Below are positions 34,388 to 43,893 of a DNA stretch of 64,000 nt, piece after piece. Location: NCBI GenBank assembly GCA_963775275.1, contig CAVZII010000005.1:2852001-2916000 (forward strand), written 5' to 3'. Each line of letters starts with the position of its first letter. Position 1 is the stretch's first letter. This DNA is from JANWHQ01 sp963775275. GTDB lineage: Bacteria; Pseudomonadota; Alphaproteobacteria; Caulobacterales; Caulobacteraceae. Under the pieces are notes generated by a model, which ran no database searches, was not told the DNA's origin, and worked only from the letters and a program-made list of their open reading frames with translations. The position numbers were made by a program, and so were the translations under genes.

Positions 34388-34714
34388 ATGGACGTTCGGG
34401 AGTATCTGGCGCCGGAAGGCGAGAGCCCTTTCGGCGCCTGGTTCGACGATCTCGACGCCCAGGCCGCCGCAAAGGTCACGATTGCGCTCACGCGGATCGG
34501 CCAGGGCAATCTCTCCAACGTCAAAGGCGTCGGCGGCGGGGTGTTCGAGCTCAAGGTGAGCTTCGGCCCCGGTTACCGCGTCTACTTCGGCAAGGATGGC
34601 GACACGCTCGTGATCCTGCTCGCCGGAGGAACCAAGAAGCGCCAGCAGCGTGACATCGCGCACGCTCAGGCGCGGTGGCAGGACTACAAGGATCGAAAGA
34701 AAGGCAGAGGCTGA
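34388..34714 (+). CDS. RelE/HigB-like toxin (type II TA)
   Basis: A 108-residue toxin of the phage-derived Gp49/HigB-like group in the RelE/ParE superfamily. PFGAWFDDLDAQAAAKVTIA, RIGQGNLSNVKGVGGGVFEL, GPGYRVYFGKDGDTLVILL and GGTKKRQQRDI are the usual blocks; such toxins cleave mRNA at the ribosome. ATG 34388 is chosen because the in-frame ATG at 34373 lies inside the operator and no ribosome site serves it. The HTH antitoxin gene starts one base past its stop, so the toxin-first order is HigBA-like. Confidence 0.8.
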   Translation: MDVREYLAPEGESPFGAWFDDLDAQAAAKVTIALTRIGQGNLSNVKGVGGGVFELKVSFGPGYRVYFGKDGDTLVILLAGGTKKRQQRDIAHAQARWQDYKDRKKGRG

Positions 34715-34715
34715 G

Positions 34716-35048
34716 ATGGCTCTTACGCGTTCATTCAAGGAGACCGTTCAAGCGCGCGCCCAACGGGACGCCGCCTTTCGTGAAGCGCTGCTCTCCGAAG
34801 GCGTGGACGCCCTTTTGTCGGGTGACGTCGAAACCGGCAAGGCCGTCCTGCGCGACTACATCAATGCAACGGTCGGCTTCGAGAAGCTCGCCTCCGCGAC
34901 GGGCACGCCGCCCAAGAGCCTCATGCGGATGTTCAGCCCGACCGGCAACCCGACCGCCAGCAATCTCTTCGGAGTCCTCGGCGAGCTTCAACGTCAGTCC
35001 GGCGTCCAGCTTCACGCCCGGACCGTGAGTGAAGGCACGCCTGCCTAA
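34716..35048 (+). CDS. HigA-like HTH antitoxin
   Basis: A 110-residue antitoxin: SFKETVQARAQRDAAFREAL, LLSGDVETGKAVLRDYINAT, and the HTH TGTPPKSLMRMFSPTGNPTA, the standard pattern of addiction-module antidote proteins paired with Gp49-type toxins. It neutralises the toxin and should bind the palindrome at 34361-34382. ATG 34716 is one base after the toxin stop, within GCTGAGATGG. Confidence 0.8.
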   Translation: MALTRSFKETVQARAQRDAAFREALLSEGVDALLSGDVETGKAVLRDYINATVGFEKLASATGTPPKSLMRMFSPTGNPTASNLFGVLGELQRQSGVQLHARTVSEGTPA

Positions 35049-35175
35049 GGCGCCAATGCGCATCGAGCGAACCGGCAGCGTTGAGCCGCTCACGCCTCGG
35101 CTGGAGCGTTTTTCAGAGAAGCGCTCGGCGGGGCGCCGATCGACGAGTCGTTGCGCAAAGCGCGCTTCGGCCCGG

Positions 35176-36306
35176 TCAGCGCGCAGGGCCTTCGAGCCGG
35201 CCCGGCGCCTTCAGCCTTATCGCATAGATGTCGTCGCAGGCGGTGATGTAGAGGGTCTTCGCGTCGTCTGCGCCGAAGGCCAGCGCTGAGGCGCAGATCA
35301 GCTTGCTCGGCTCCTTGTCGCCGGGCCTGGGCAGGTGCAGCAGGCCCAAGAGCTTGCCCGCCGGGGACGTGATCCGGACCACGCCGGTGAGGGGACCGGT
35401 CGAGTAGAGATTGCCCTTGGCGTCGGTCTTCATGCCGTCGCCGATGCCGTCCCCTTGCGTGAACAGCGAACCGGGACCGACGCTTCCGTCGGCCTTGACC
35501 GGATAGCGGATGATCCTCGGCCTGGGCGAGGTGGTCCCGGCGGACAGGTAGAGGTAGCGGTCGTCCGGGGACAGGGCGATGCCGTTCGGCTCGTCCCCGA
35601 GCTCTACGCGGCTCACCACTTCGGTGACCTTGCCGTCCTTCCACAGCCAGACCGCATCGGGCATCTGGGCCAGGCCGCCGTTGATCCCGCCCCGGAGGCC
35701 GACGTCGGAATCGGTGAAATAGATCGCGCCGTCGGCGGCGATCGCGACGTCGTTCGGACCGTTGAAGCGTTTGCCCTCGAAATTGTCCGCCAGGACGGTG
35801 CGCGAACCGTCCGTCTCCAGCCGCATGAGCGCCCGATCCTGGCCGGCGCACCAGATCAGGCGTCCCTGTCCATCGACGCCGGTGCAGTTCGGCCCGATCA
35901 GGATCACGTGGATGCGCGCGAAATAGGCGAGCTTTCCGTCGTGGGCGAAGTCGGTTCCGCTGTACCCGGCCTTGTCGAGGAAGGGCGAGACGCGACCCTG
36001 CGGCGTCACCTTGTAGATGACGTTGCCGATGATGCTGCTGACCAGGAGGTAGCCCGGCGCGCCGTCACGGCCCCTGACCCAGACCGGCCCGTCGGCGAAA
36101 CCGAAGCCCGAGGCGACGGTCCTCAGCCTGGCGCCGGGCGCGATCAGGGCGTCCAGCGCGGGATCGGCCCGGGTGATCCTGAACGGCTGCGGCGAAGCGC
36201 TCGGCGGCGCGGGTTGCGCGCTCGCCGCGGAAAGACCCAGCCAGGCCGCCAGCAGGGCGCCGGCGAGCGGGCGCGCCAGCGGGGGAGGGGGCGTGTCGGC
36301 GATCAT
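35176..36306 (-). CDS. secreted SMP-30/gluconolactonase-like protein
   Basis: A 376-residue protein with an N-terminal signal sequence (LAGALLAAWLGLSAASAQ) and a six-bladed propeller of the SMP-30/gluconolactonase/LRE family. Landmarks are ASGFGFADGPVWV, NGPNDVAIAADGAIYFTDS (metal-binding Asn/Asp), DEPNGIALSPDDRYLYLS and DGIGDGMKTDAKGNLYST. The family opens lactones or binds Ca2+/Zn2+. Periplasmic location and substrate are inferred only. It is divergent from the HIBADH-like gene, with 76 bases between starts. Confidence 0.8.
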   Translation of the reverse strand: MIADTPPPPLARPLAGALLAAWLGLSAASAQPAPPSASPQPFRITRADPALDALIAPGARLRTVASGFGFADGPVWVRGRDGAPGYLLVSSIIGNVIYKVTPQGRVSPFLDKAGYSGTDFAHDGKLAYFARIHVILIGPNCTGVDGQGRLIWCAGQDRALMRLETDGSRTVLADNFEGKRFNGPNDVAIAADGAIYFTDSDVGLRGGINGGLAQMPDAVWLWKDGKVTEVVSRVELGDEPNGIALSPDDRYLYLSAGTTSPRPRIIRYPVKADGSVGPGSLFTQGDGIGDGMKTDAKGNLYSTGPLTGVVRITSPAGKLLGLLHLPRPGDKEPSKLICASALAFGADDAKTLYITACDDIYAIRLKAPGRLEGPAR

Positions 36307-36382
36307 CAGGCGTCCGTTTGCTCTGGTCCCGCGGTTCTACCATACAGGGCCTCGGCGCCGGCTGGCGAAGGAGGATGCGCGG

Positions 36383-37288
36383 ATGGAGAGGCTCGGCTTC
36401 ATCGGCCTTGGCGTGATGGGCGGCCCGATGGCGGGACACCTCGCCGCCGCCGGTTATCCGATGACCGTCTACGACATCGACCAGGCCGCCATGGAGCGCC
36501 TGCTGGCGGCGCACCCGCAGGCGAGGGCGGCGCCGTCTCCCCGGGCGGTGGCCGAGGCGGCGGACATCGTCATCACCATGCTGCCGTCGGGCCGGGAAGT
36601 GCGCGAGACCGCCCTGGGGCAGGGCGGGCTGCTGGAAGGCTTGCGCGCGGGGAGCCTGCTGCTCGACACCTCCTCGGCCGAGCCGTGGCTGACCCGCGAG
36701 GTCGCCGAGCGCCTGGGCGGCATCGGGGTTGCGGTGGTCGACGCGCCCGTCTCGGGCGCCGAAGCCGGCGCCAAGGCGGCGGAGCTCGTGTTCATGGTCG
36801 GCGGCGCGACCGAAGACATCGAGCGGGTGCGCCCGCTCCTGGAGGTGATGGGCAAGGCGATCTTCCACCTGGGACCCGTGGGATCGGGTCACGTGATGAA
36901 GTCGATCAACAACCTGATCACCGCGGTGACCTTGACGGCCACCACCGAGGGGTTGCTGGCGGGGACCCTCTCGGGCCTCGATCCGGAGGTCATGAACCAG
37001 GTGCTGGACGTCTCGACCGGCCAGTCGTGGGTGAGCCTGACCCACTTCCGCCAGCGGATCTTCAACCGGCGCTTCGACGACCCGTTCAAGCTGGACCTGA
37101 TGAAGAAGGACATGGATATCGCCATGCGGGTCGCCGCGGACGCGGACCTGGAGATGCCGGTCGCCGCCTTCACCCGCGAGGCGTGGGCCGAGGTGCAGGC
37201 CGCAGCGCCGCGGGCCGCGAGCGTCAGCTGGCTGGTGCGGGCTCTGGAGGACCGGGCGGGTGTCGAGCTGAAGCCGGGCGCGCCCTGA
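36383..37288 (+). CDS. NAD(P)-dependent beta-hydroxyacid dehydrogenase (HIBADH family)
   Basis: A 301-residue enzyme. GFIGLGVMGGPMAGHL is the N-terminal NAD motif, DAPVSGAEAGAKAAELVFMV the substrate signature, and GHVMKSINNLI holds the catalytic Lys near residue 172. Family members oxidise 3-hydroxyisobutyrate, tartronate semialdehyde or related acids. AGGAGG lies about ten bases before ATG 36383. The substrate cannot be chosen from sequence. The glycosyltransferase genes follow after 55 bases. Confidence 0.8.
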   Translation: MERLGFIGLGVMGGPMAGHLAAAGYPMTVYDIDQAAMERLLAAHPQARAAPSPRAVAEAADIVITMLPSGREVRETALGQGGLLEGLRAGSLLLDTSSAEPWLTREVAERLGGIGVAVVDAPVSGAEAGAKAAELVFMVGGATEDIERVRPLLEVMGKAIFHLGPVGSGHVMKSINNLITAVTLTATTEGLLAGTLSGLDPEVMNQVLDVSTGQSWVSLTHFRQRIFNRRFDDPFKLDLMKKDMDIAMRVAADADLEMPVAAFTREAWAEVQAAAPRAASVSWLVRALEDRAGVELKPGAP

Positions 37289-37343
37289 ATTGAGACGACG
37301 GCGGGAGAATGTCTGCTCCAACCGAACTGCCGGACGACCCGAG

Positions 37344-38562
37344 ATGACGGCCGTGGGCCGCGATGATCGCCCGGTCGCCGCGGTCTTCCGTTCGCCCGTG
37401 TTCCAGCTGAGCGAAGGGTTCATCCAGACCCAGGCCGCCTCGCTCGTCCGTTACCAGCCGCTCATCATCGGCCTCGAGGCGAAGGGCAATCTGTCCCCCG
37501 CCCTGCAGGACCGCGTGCTGATCCTGGGCTCGGCCCGCCAGCAGCTGGGCCTGAAGCTGTTCGGCAGCCTCGGGCGCCTGCCCGAGCCCCTCGCCAGGGC
37601 GGCGCCCGTGCTCGTCCACGCCCACTTCGCCACAGACGGGCTGACGGCCCTGCCGATCGCCCAGGCCCTGGGAGTCCCGCTGGTGACCTCGCTGAGGGGC
37701 TATGACGTGGCGGTGCCGCCCGGGCGGATGGCGGCGTCCGGCCGGCTGAGCTGGATGCGCTACGCCCTGCTCGGCCGGCGTCTGCGCCATCAGGGCGGGC
37801 TGTTCCTGGCGGTGTCGGAGGCCTTGCGCGCGATCGCGCTGGAGCGCGGGTTTCCCGCCGACCGCACGCTCACCCATTACGACGGCGTGCGGCTCGACGC
37901 GTTCACGCCGGCCCCCGGCGCGCCGAGGGCGCCGGTGATCCTGCATGTGGCGCGGCTGGTGGAGAAGAAGGGCACGGCCCTCTTGATCCGCGCCTTCGCC
38001 GAGGTCCGGCGGCGGCGGCCGGACGCCGAGCTGGTGATCATCGGCACGGGGCCGCTGGAGGCCGGGCTGCGCCGCCTGGCGGCCGAGCTCGAGCTCGGCG
38101 AGGCCGTGCGGTTCCTCGGCTCAAGGCCGCATGCGCAGGTGATGGCGTGGATGCGGCAGGCCTGGGTGCTGGCCGCCCCCAGCATCCGGGCGGCGAACGG
38201 GGACGCGGAAGGCCTGCCCACGGTGGTGGTCGAGGCCATCGCCTCGGGCGTCCCGGTGGTGGGCTCGATCCACTCGGGAATCCCCGAGGCCGTGGTCGAC
38301 GGCGTCAACGGCTTCCTCGCGCCCGAGCGCGATGTGGACCGTCTGGCCGAACGCCTGGCGCTGCTCCTCGGCTCAGCCGAGCTTCGCGCGAAGATGGGCG
38401 CGGCGGCGCGCGCCCTCGCCGAGGACCGGTTCGAACTCGGCCCGCCAGGCCGAGCGGCTCGAAGCCCACTACGACCGTCTGATCGCCGGCCATGCCGGAC
38501 GGCGTGTCGCGAACCCGTCGTCCGGCGAGGCGACGGCGCGGACGGAGGCCGGATGCGCCTGA
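37344..38562 (+). CDS. glycosyltransferase family 4, frameshifted near 38442
   Basis: A 405-residue GT-B glycosyltransferase when repaired. AVFRSPVFQLSEGFIQTQ opens the acceptor domain, VHAHFATDG follows, and the donor domain has ILHVARLVEKKGTALLIRAF, VIIGTGPLEAGLRRLA and the E-x7-E segment EGLPTVVVEAIASGVPVVGS. One extra C at 38441-38443 shifts the frame near RFELG; the true tail reads RQAERLEAHYDRLIAG and stops at 38562. Uncorrected, the frame fuses into the next gene as a false 800-residue product. It overlaps the next start by 10 bases. Confidence 0.8.
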
Positions 38563-39713
38563 CCTATGTCCTCGGCTGGTCCAGGCTGAAGCGGGAGGCG
38601 GGCCAGGAACAGACCGTCGCCACCGCCGCCGCCCTCGCCCGGGCCGGCGCCGAGGTCACCTTGCTGATGCCGCAGGGGCCGCGCGACCCGCCGGTCAGCA
38701 TCGAGGACCTGCGCGAGTATCACCGCGTCGACGGCGACATCCGGATCGAGCGGCGGCCGTTCGCCTGGCCGGACACCGGCCTGGTCCCGAGCTTCGCCTG
38801 GCTGCGGCGGGCCGCAGGCCATCTTCGGACGATCGGGTCGGACCTGAACCTGACGCGGATACCGGCCGCCCTGGGCGCCGGGCTCGGCGGGGGCCGGCCG
38901 TTCGTGTTCGAGCACTACCGCCCATGGCCGGACCACTATCCCCTGCTGCGGGGCCTGTTCCGGCGCACCCTGGCGGACGGACGCTGCGCCGGCGCCGTCC
39001 TTCACTCCGCCTTCGCGGCGGAGAGCTACCGGCGTCTCGGGATCGCCGACGAGAAGCTGCTCGTCGCCCACAACGGCTTCGATCCGGACCTGCTGCATCC
39101 GGTGCTGACCAGGGCGGAGGCGCGGGGGCGGCTCGGCCTGCCGCCGGACCGGCCGATCGCGGTCTATGCCGGGCGGCTGAACGGCAAGAAGGGCCTGGAC
39201 CAGGTCCTGCTCCTGGCGGACCGGCGGCCGGAAGTGCTGTTCCTGCTGGTGGGATCCGAAGGCGAGGGCGCCATCGAGCGGGCCGCCCGCTCCCGGCCCA
39301 ATGTGGAGCCGGCGCCCTGGCAGGCGCCGGACGCGCTGCCGGCCTATCTCTACGCCGCGGACGTCCTGCTGATCCCCGCGTCGGCCGAGCCGATGCGGCG
39401 CTTCGGCCAGACGGTGCTGCCGCTGAAGACCTTCACGTACCTGGCGGCCGGCCGCCCCATCCTGGCCCCGGCGAGCGCGGACACCGCCGAGATCCTCCTG
39501 GACGGCGTGAACGCCCTGCTGGTCCCTCCCGGCCAGCCCGATGCGGCCAGCGACGCCTTGGGGCGGCTGCTGTCCGAGTCCGACCTAGCCGACCTGCTCG
39601 GCCGCGGCGCCCGGGCTACGGCCGAGACCCGGACCTGGGATCACCGCGCCCGTCGCCTGCTCGACTTCTTCGACCGCCGGCTCGCCGCCTCCGGCGTCCC
39701 CGCGGCCCAGTGA
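38553..39713 (+). CDS. glycosyltransferase family 4
   Basis: A 386-residue GT-B glycosyltransferase. MRLTYVLGWSRLKREAGQEQ begins the protein; the donor domain has AVYAGRLNGKKGLDQVLLLA, FLLVGSEGEGAIERA and the C-terminal QTVLPLKTFTYLAAGRPILA, in which the usual E-x7-E is replaced by a Lys/Tyr version. GGAGG lies four bases before ATG 38553. Coupled to the preceding glycosyltransferase by overlap, it probably builds the same surface glycan; no other polysaccharide genes are adjacent. Confidence 0.8.
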   Translation: MRLTYVLGWSRLKREAGQEQTVATAAALARAGAEVTLLMPQGPRDPPVSIEDLREYHRVDGDIRIERRPFAWPDTGLVPSFAWLRRAAGHLRTIGSDLNLTRIPAALGAGLGGGRPFVFEHYRPWPDHYPLLRGLFRRTLADGRCAGAVLHSAFAAESYRRLGIADEKLLVAHNGFDPDLLHPVLTRAEARGRLGLPPDRPIAVYAGRLNGKKGLDQVLLLADRRPEVLFLLVGSEGEGAIERAARSRPNVEPAPWQAPDALPAYLYAADVLLIPASAEPMRRFGQTVLPLKTFTYLAAGRPILAPASADTAEILLDGVNALLVPPGQPDAASDALGRLLSESDLADLLGRGARATAETRTWDHRARRLLDFFDRRLAASGVPAAQ

Positions 39714-39956
39714 CGTCGCACGAATTACAACCTTGAATTTGATATTCCCGCAGGGAGAATAACTAGGAAATCCATCACGAGTTGATCTATTCTCCGCGCC
39801 GGGCGCGACAGGCGTCTGCATCCAGGAACCGGTCGCGGCGCATTCCCTGCGCGCCATGCCGTCGCGGGGCTTTCCAACGACGACGGGCGTTCAAGCCGCT
39901 GCGGCGGTCCGCCCGTTCCGGCGCCGGCGTCGGCCAAGGAAAGAGGAGGTGGCGAG

Positions 39957-41714
39957 ATGTTGGAACTCGAGCAGCTACGCAGGGACATCGAGACCGCGCT
40001 GGCGTCGCCCAAGGCGGACGATCCGGTGCTCGCCGCCAAGCGGCAGCTTGGCGTGCGGTTCATCGTCGACGTCCGCAAGGGCCAGTCTCAGTCCGACGTG
40101 GAGGCGGCGTTCAAGGTGTTGAGCGACCACTTCGAGGTCGAGCCGCTGTTCCCCTCACCGCCGTTCGAGGCGCCGGGCCCGGACGCGGAGCCCACCTGGC
40201 GCGAGCTCGCCTTCGTCGCGGCGATCCACGGCGCCGCGTTCGACGACGTGTCAGCCCATCCGTGGGACCTCGCCCACGCCGCGCGCGAGCAGGGGGGCTT
40301 CCTCCGGGTCGCGCCGGACGTCCCGTCCGGCCGGGAGGAGCCGCCTGCGGAGCCGAAGGCGGAGATCGCCAATCACCCCGGTCCGGGGTGGGAGCACGTC
40401 ACCATGCGCCTCAAGGAGGCGTGGGACGAGATGCGGCGAAACGGCCGGACCCTGCTCGGCGACAATGTCCACATCGGCCACCCGGACACCGGCTGGACGG
40501 CCCACCCGGTGTGGGGAAGGGACCAGCCAAATCTCGACAAGGCGAGAGCCTGGAACTTCATTCCGGGAGAGACGCCGCCCAACGACGCCCGGGACCGGTT
40601 GATCGGGGGGGTGACCCTGCAGCCGGGACACGGCACGCACACGTCCGCCGTGATGGTGGCCCCGACGGGAGGTCCGGTGGTCGGGGTCGCGCCGAACGCG
40701 ATGGTGGTTCCCATCCGGTGCATCACCAGCGTGATCCTGATCGGCCAGATCGAGGTGGTCAGGGCCATCGACTATGCGCGCATGATCAACTGCCGCGTGA
40801 TCTCCCTCAGTCTCGGCGGATGGGAGATCGGCATGCACCCGCACATGCGCGGCGCGATCCGGTCCGCGATCGGGCGGAACATCATCGTCCTGGCGGCCGC
40901 GGGACAGTCGCCCTGGGGGCTGCCGGGCGCGGCCACGGTCTATCCCGCGGCCTATCCGGAATGCATCGCCGTCGCAGGCGTCGAAGGGGTCAACGGGACG
41001 CCCGATCCAAGGGACGGCTACAAGCCGTGGAACTCGAGCAACCGCAGCAATCCGAACGGACAGTACGGCCGGATCACCATCTCCGCGCCGGCCTGCCCGG
41101 TCTACACCGCCCTGGCCAACAGGGAGAACAAGCCGACGTACGGCAATTCCGAGGGAACGTCCTTCGCCACCGCCTTCATGGCGGGCGCCGCGGCCCTGTG
41201 GCTGTCGTACCACTTCTTCTGGGCCTACGAGGGCCGGAAGACGGCGCAGGAGCAATTCCGTGAGTACGTCCAGAAGACGGCCCGCAAGCCCAGGGGTTTC
41301 GATCCCTGGTTCTATGGGATGGTGGACATCGAGGCCCTGATCAAGACCAAGCCTGCTCCGGAGCCGGCCGAGGCGCCGATGGAGGAAGCGCCTGACCTGT
41401 CGGTCGCGGCCGAGATCGCCGGCATGCTGGGCTGCGCGCAGAGCGAGCGGGTGAAGGAGCTGCTGGCGCAGGCGCTCCTGGGCCTTGAGGACCTGCCCGC
41501 GGAAGAGGCCGCCGACAGCGCCGAGGGCTTGATCCTCGAGATCGGCTACATCCTTCATGCCGATCAAGAGCTCAGGTCCAGGCTCGCCGAGAAGATGGCG
41601 TCCTCGTCCCTGACGCCGGCGGGGCTGGCGGAGCTCATGGCGCCGGCCGCATCCTCGGCGTTGCGCGACCGGCTCGCCGGCGTGACCGCAACGCTCGAGC
41701 CCGCCGGCGCCTGA
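39957..41714 (+). CDS. S8 (subtilisin-like) serine protease without signal peptide
   Basis: A 585-residue protein. The catalytic triad is visible: Asp176 in HIGHPDTGW, His224 in GHGTHTSAV and Ser402 in EGTSFATAFMAGAAAL. The oxyanion-hole position, usually Asn in AAAGN, is Gln317 here (LAAAGQSPWG). There is a 150-residue N-terminal extension with a regulatory look (LGVRFIVDVRKGQSQSDVEA) and a 150-residue C-terminal helical tail. No signal sequence is present, so it acts in the cytosol or is exported by other means. GAGGAGG precedes ATG 39957. It has no obvious operon partner. Confidence 0.8.
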   Translation: MLELEQLRRDIETALASPKADDPVLAAKRQLGVRFIVDVRKGQSQSDVEAAFKVLSDHFEVEPLFPSPPFEAPGPDAEPTWRELAFVAAIHGAAFDDVSAHPWDLAHAAREQGGFLRVAPDVPSGREEPPAEPKAEIANHPGPGWEHVTMRLKEAWDEMRRNGRTLLGDNVHIGHPDTGWTAHPVWGRDQPNLDKARAWNFIPGETPPNDARDRLIGGVTLQPGHGTHTSAVMVAPTGGPVVGVAPNAMVVPIRCITSVILIGQIEVVRAIDYARMINCRVISLSLGGWEIGMHPHMRGAIRSAIGRNIIVLAAAGQSPWGLPGAATVYPAAYPECIAVAGVEGVNGTPDPRDGYKPWNSSNRSNPNGQYGRITISAPACPVYTALANRENKPTYGNSEGTSFATAFMAGAAALWLSYHFFWAYEGRKTAQEQFREYVQKTARKPRGFDPWFYGMVDIEALIKTKPAPEPAEAPMEEAPDLSVAAEIAGMLGCAQSERVKELLAQALLGLEDLPAEEAADSAEGLILEIGYILHADQELRSRLAEKMASSSLTPAGLAELMAPAASSALRDRLAGVTATLEPAGA

Positions 41715-41865
41715 CGCGATCCGCGGGAGACGGGAAGTCCTCCCAGCGCGAGCGTCCTGCGGCGACGCCGGGGACGCTCGCGCGCTCTTCCCGTTTGACA
41801 GCCTGCTTCGGGACCCTGATTGATTGGGTCAACGGCGACGGGGGACGATCGCCGGGAGGAAACCC

Positions 41866-43285
41866 ATGACCACGGCCGAGAGCGCGCTCAAGGGCGGCGG
41901 GACCGACGCTTCCACCAGACAGGGCCTGATGGCCTTCACCCCGGGCTACCGGGCGTGGATGCTGTTCATGCTGCTGACGATCAACGCCCTGAACCTGGCC
42001 GACCGGCAGGGGATGGCGGCCACGGCGCCGGCGATCAAGGTCGACCTGAAGCTGACGGACACCCAGCTCGGCCTGATCCAGGGGCTGGGCTTCGCCATCT
42101 TCTACACCCTGCTCGGCCTGCCGCTGGCCCGCATGGCCGAGCGGATGAGCCGCGCCAAGATCATCTCGGTTTCCATCGCCATCTTCGGCGTCATGGTCGC
42201 GGGCTGCGGGATCGCGCGCAATTTCTGGCAGTTCCTCCTGTTCCGCGTGGGCGTGGGCATCGGCGACGCCGGCTTCGGCCCGCCCGTGGCCTCGCTGATC
42301 GGAGACCATTATCCGGGGCACAAGCGCACCTCGGCCATGACCGTGATCTGGCTGGGCGCGCCCATCGGGGCCGTGTCCGGCGCCGTGCTCGGCGGCTGGT
42401 TCGCCCAGGCGCTGGGCTGGCGCGAGTGGTTCTTCGCCCTGGGCGTTCCGGCGGTCGCGGTGGCCGTGATCGCCTTCTTCACCCTGCGCGAGCCGCCCAG
42501 GGGCCTGTCGGACGGCAAGGTGCTGTCGGGTCCGCCGCCCAGCACCGGCGCGGTCCTCAAGTTCCTGCTCGCCAAGCCGTCGGTCTGGTGGATCCTGATC
42601 GGCGGGGGCCTGGCGGCCACCTCGATGAACGCGCTCGGCCAGTTCTTCTCGCGCTTCCTGGTGGCCAACTTCCACCTGGGCTACGCCGAGGCCGGGCGGA
42701 TCCTCGGCCTGATCGCCGGGCATCTCGATGGCCTCCGGCCTGGCGCTCGGCGGCTACGGCGTGGAGTGGGCCAGCAAGCTCGACCGGCGCTGGTGCGTGT
42801 GGGGGCCCGCGATCGGCCTGGTCATCTGCGCGCCGCTGTTCTTCGTGGGCGCCAACCTGGCGAGCCTGGGCGCGACCATCGTCGTGCTGGCGCTCGGCCA
42901 CGTCTTCCTGTTCGTCTACTACACGCCCACCCTCGCGCTGGCCCAGAACATGGTCGGCTCGAACATGCGCGCCTCCTCGGCCCTGGTGTTCTCCATCGTG
43001 CTGGGGCTGGTGGGGATCGGCCTTGGGCCGACCCTGGTGGGCGTCCTCAGCGACTTCTTCGCCCAGCGCTCGTTCCCGCTCGGCCACTTTGCGGCCATGT
43101 GCCCGGGCGGCGTCCCGCCGAAGGGCGCGGCCGAGGCCCTCGCGAGCGCCTGCACCAACGCCTCGGCGCTGGGCATCCGCCATGCGATCATGTCCATGTC
43201 GCTGCTGTTCGTGGCGGCGGGCTTCGCCTACTTCATGGCCGCCAAGAACCTCAGGCGCGACCTCGACACCCACTACGAAGGCTGA
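41866..43285 (+). CDS. MFS transporter, frameshifted near 42719
   Basis: A 472-residue, 12-helix major facilitator when repaired. NALNLADRQGMAATAPAIK is the helix 1 motif of the aromatic acid/spinster-like transporters, LPLARMAERMSRAKIISV is motif A, and LIGDHYPGHKRTSAM follows helix 4. One extra G at 42718-42720 shifts the frame after RILGLIAG; it resumes as ISMASGLALGGYGVEWASK. GGGAGGAAACCC precedes ATG 41866. The DUF3237 gene lies 18 bases downstream, and the location beside hpa genes suggests uptake of an aromatic acid, which is inference. Confidence 0.8.
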
Positions 43286-43303
43286 GCCCGCGGGAGGCGA
43301 TCC

Positions 43304-43777
43304 ATGGACTACCGGAGCGGCGATCTCCGCCTCGAGCACGTCTTCGACATCCGGATCAACTTCAAGGACCGCTGGATGTGGGGGCCGATCCATCCGGGCG
43401 GGCCGAGCCACGGCTACACCTCGGTGCTGAGCGGCCTGGTCGAGGGGCCGCGGCTGAACGGCAAGGTGGTGGACGTCTCCGGCGCCGACTGGCCGGTGGT
43501 GCGCACCGACGGGGTGGTGGAGCTGCAGGCGCACTACATGCTCGAGGCCGACGACGGGGCCAAGATCTACATCAGGAACCTCGGCTATGTGTATGGGCCC
43601 AGGCCCGCCGGGAACGGCCTTCCCGAGCGTCCGGGCTACTTCCGCTGCACGCCGTATTTCCGTGCGCCGGACGGCCCGCACGAGTGGCTGAACCGCACCG
43701 TCATCGTCGGCGGCGGCGAGCGCCATCCCGACCCGGAAGGGGACTACAGCCTGTTCAGGTACTGGGCGGTGTATTGA
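43304..43777 (+). CDS. DUF3237 (UPF0311) family protein
   Basis: A 157-residue protein, the usual length for the family. LEHVFDIRINFKDRWMWGP, GGPSHGYTSVLSGLVEGPRL, SGADWPVVRTDGVVELQAHY and IYIRNLGYVYGP are its hallmark strands, and the C-terminal YFRCTPYFRAPDGPHEWLNR completes the single domain. Members are small barrel proteins of unknown function, often next to catabolic genes. It directly follows the MFS gene and is likely co-transcribed with it. Confidence 0.8.
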   Translation: MDYRSGDLRLEHVFDIRINFKDRWMWGPIHPGGPSHGYTSVLSGLVEGPRLNGKVVDVSGADWPVVRTDGVVELQAHYMLEADDGAKIYIRNLGYVYGPRPAGNGLPERPGYFRCTPYFRAPDGPHEWLNRTVIVGGGERHPDPEGDYSLFRYWAVY

Positions 43778-43786
43778 GGCGTAAGA

Positions 43787-43893
43787 TCTTCCCCCTCTGG
43801 GGGAAGTACGGCCGAAGGCCGGGATGGGGGCTCGGGGCGATGGCCCCCTTCCCCCGCTTCGCGGGGACTTCCCCCAAAGGGGGAAGATTGGTC
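43787..43893. repeat. palindromic intergenic repeat (GGGGGAAG type)
   Basis: TCTTCCCCCTCTGGGGGAAG and CTTCCCCCAAAGGGGGAAGA bracket a CGGCCGAAGGCCG hairpin. It separates the convergent DUF3237 and MetE-like genes. A related unit with the same CTTCCCCC/GGCCGAAGGCC parts lies at 61160-61226. Confidence 0.65.

Noticed and set aside
37290..39713. A single 800-residue double glycosyltransferase
   Set aside because: Deleting one C near 38442 gives a normal C-terminus ending at 38562, and a second gene with its own ribosome site starts at 38553; the fusion is a frameshift artefact.
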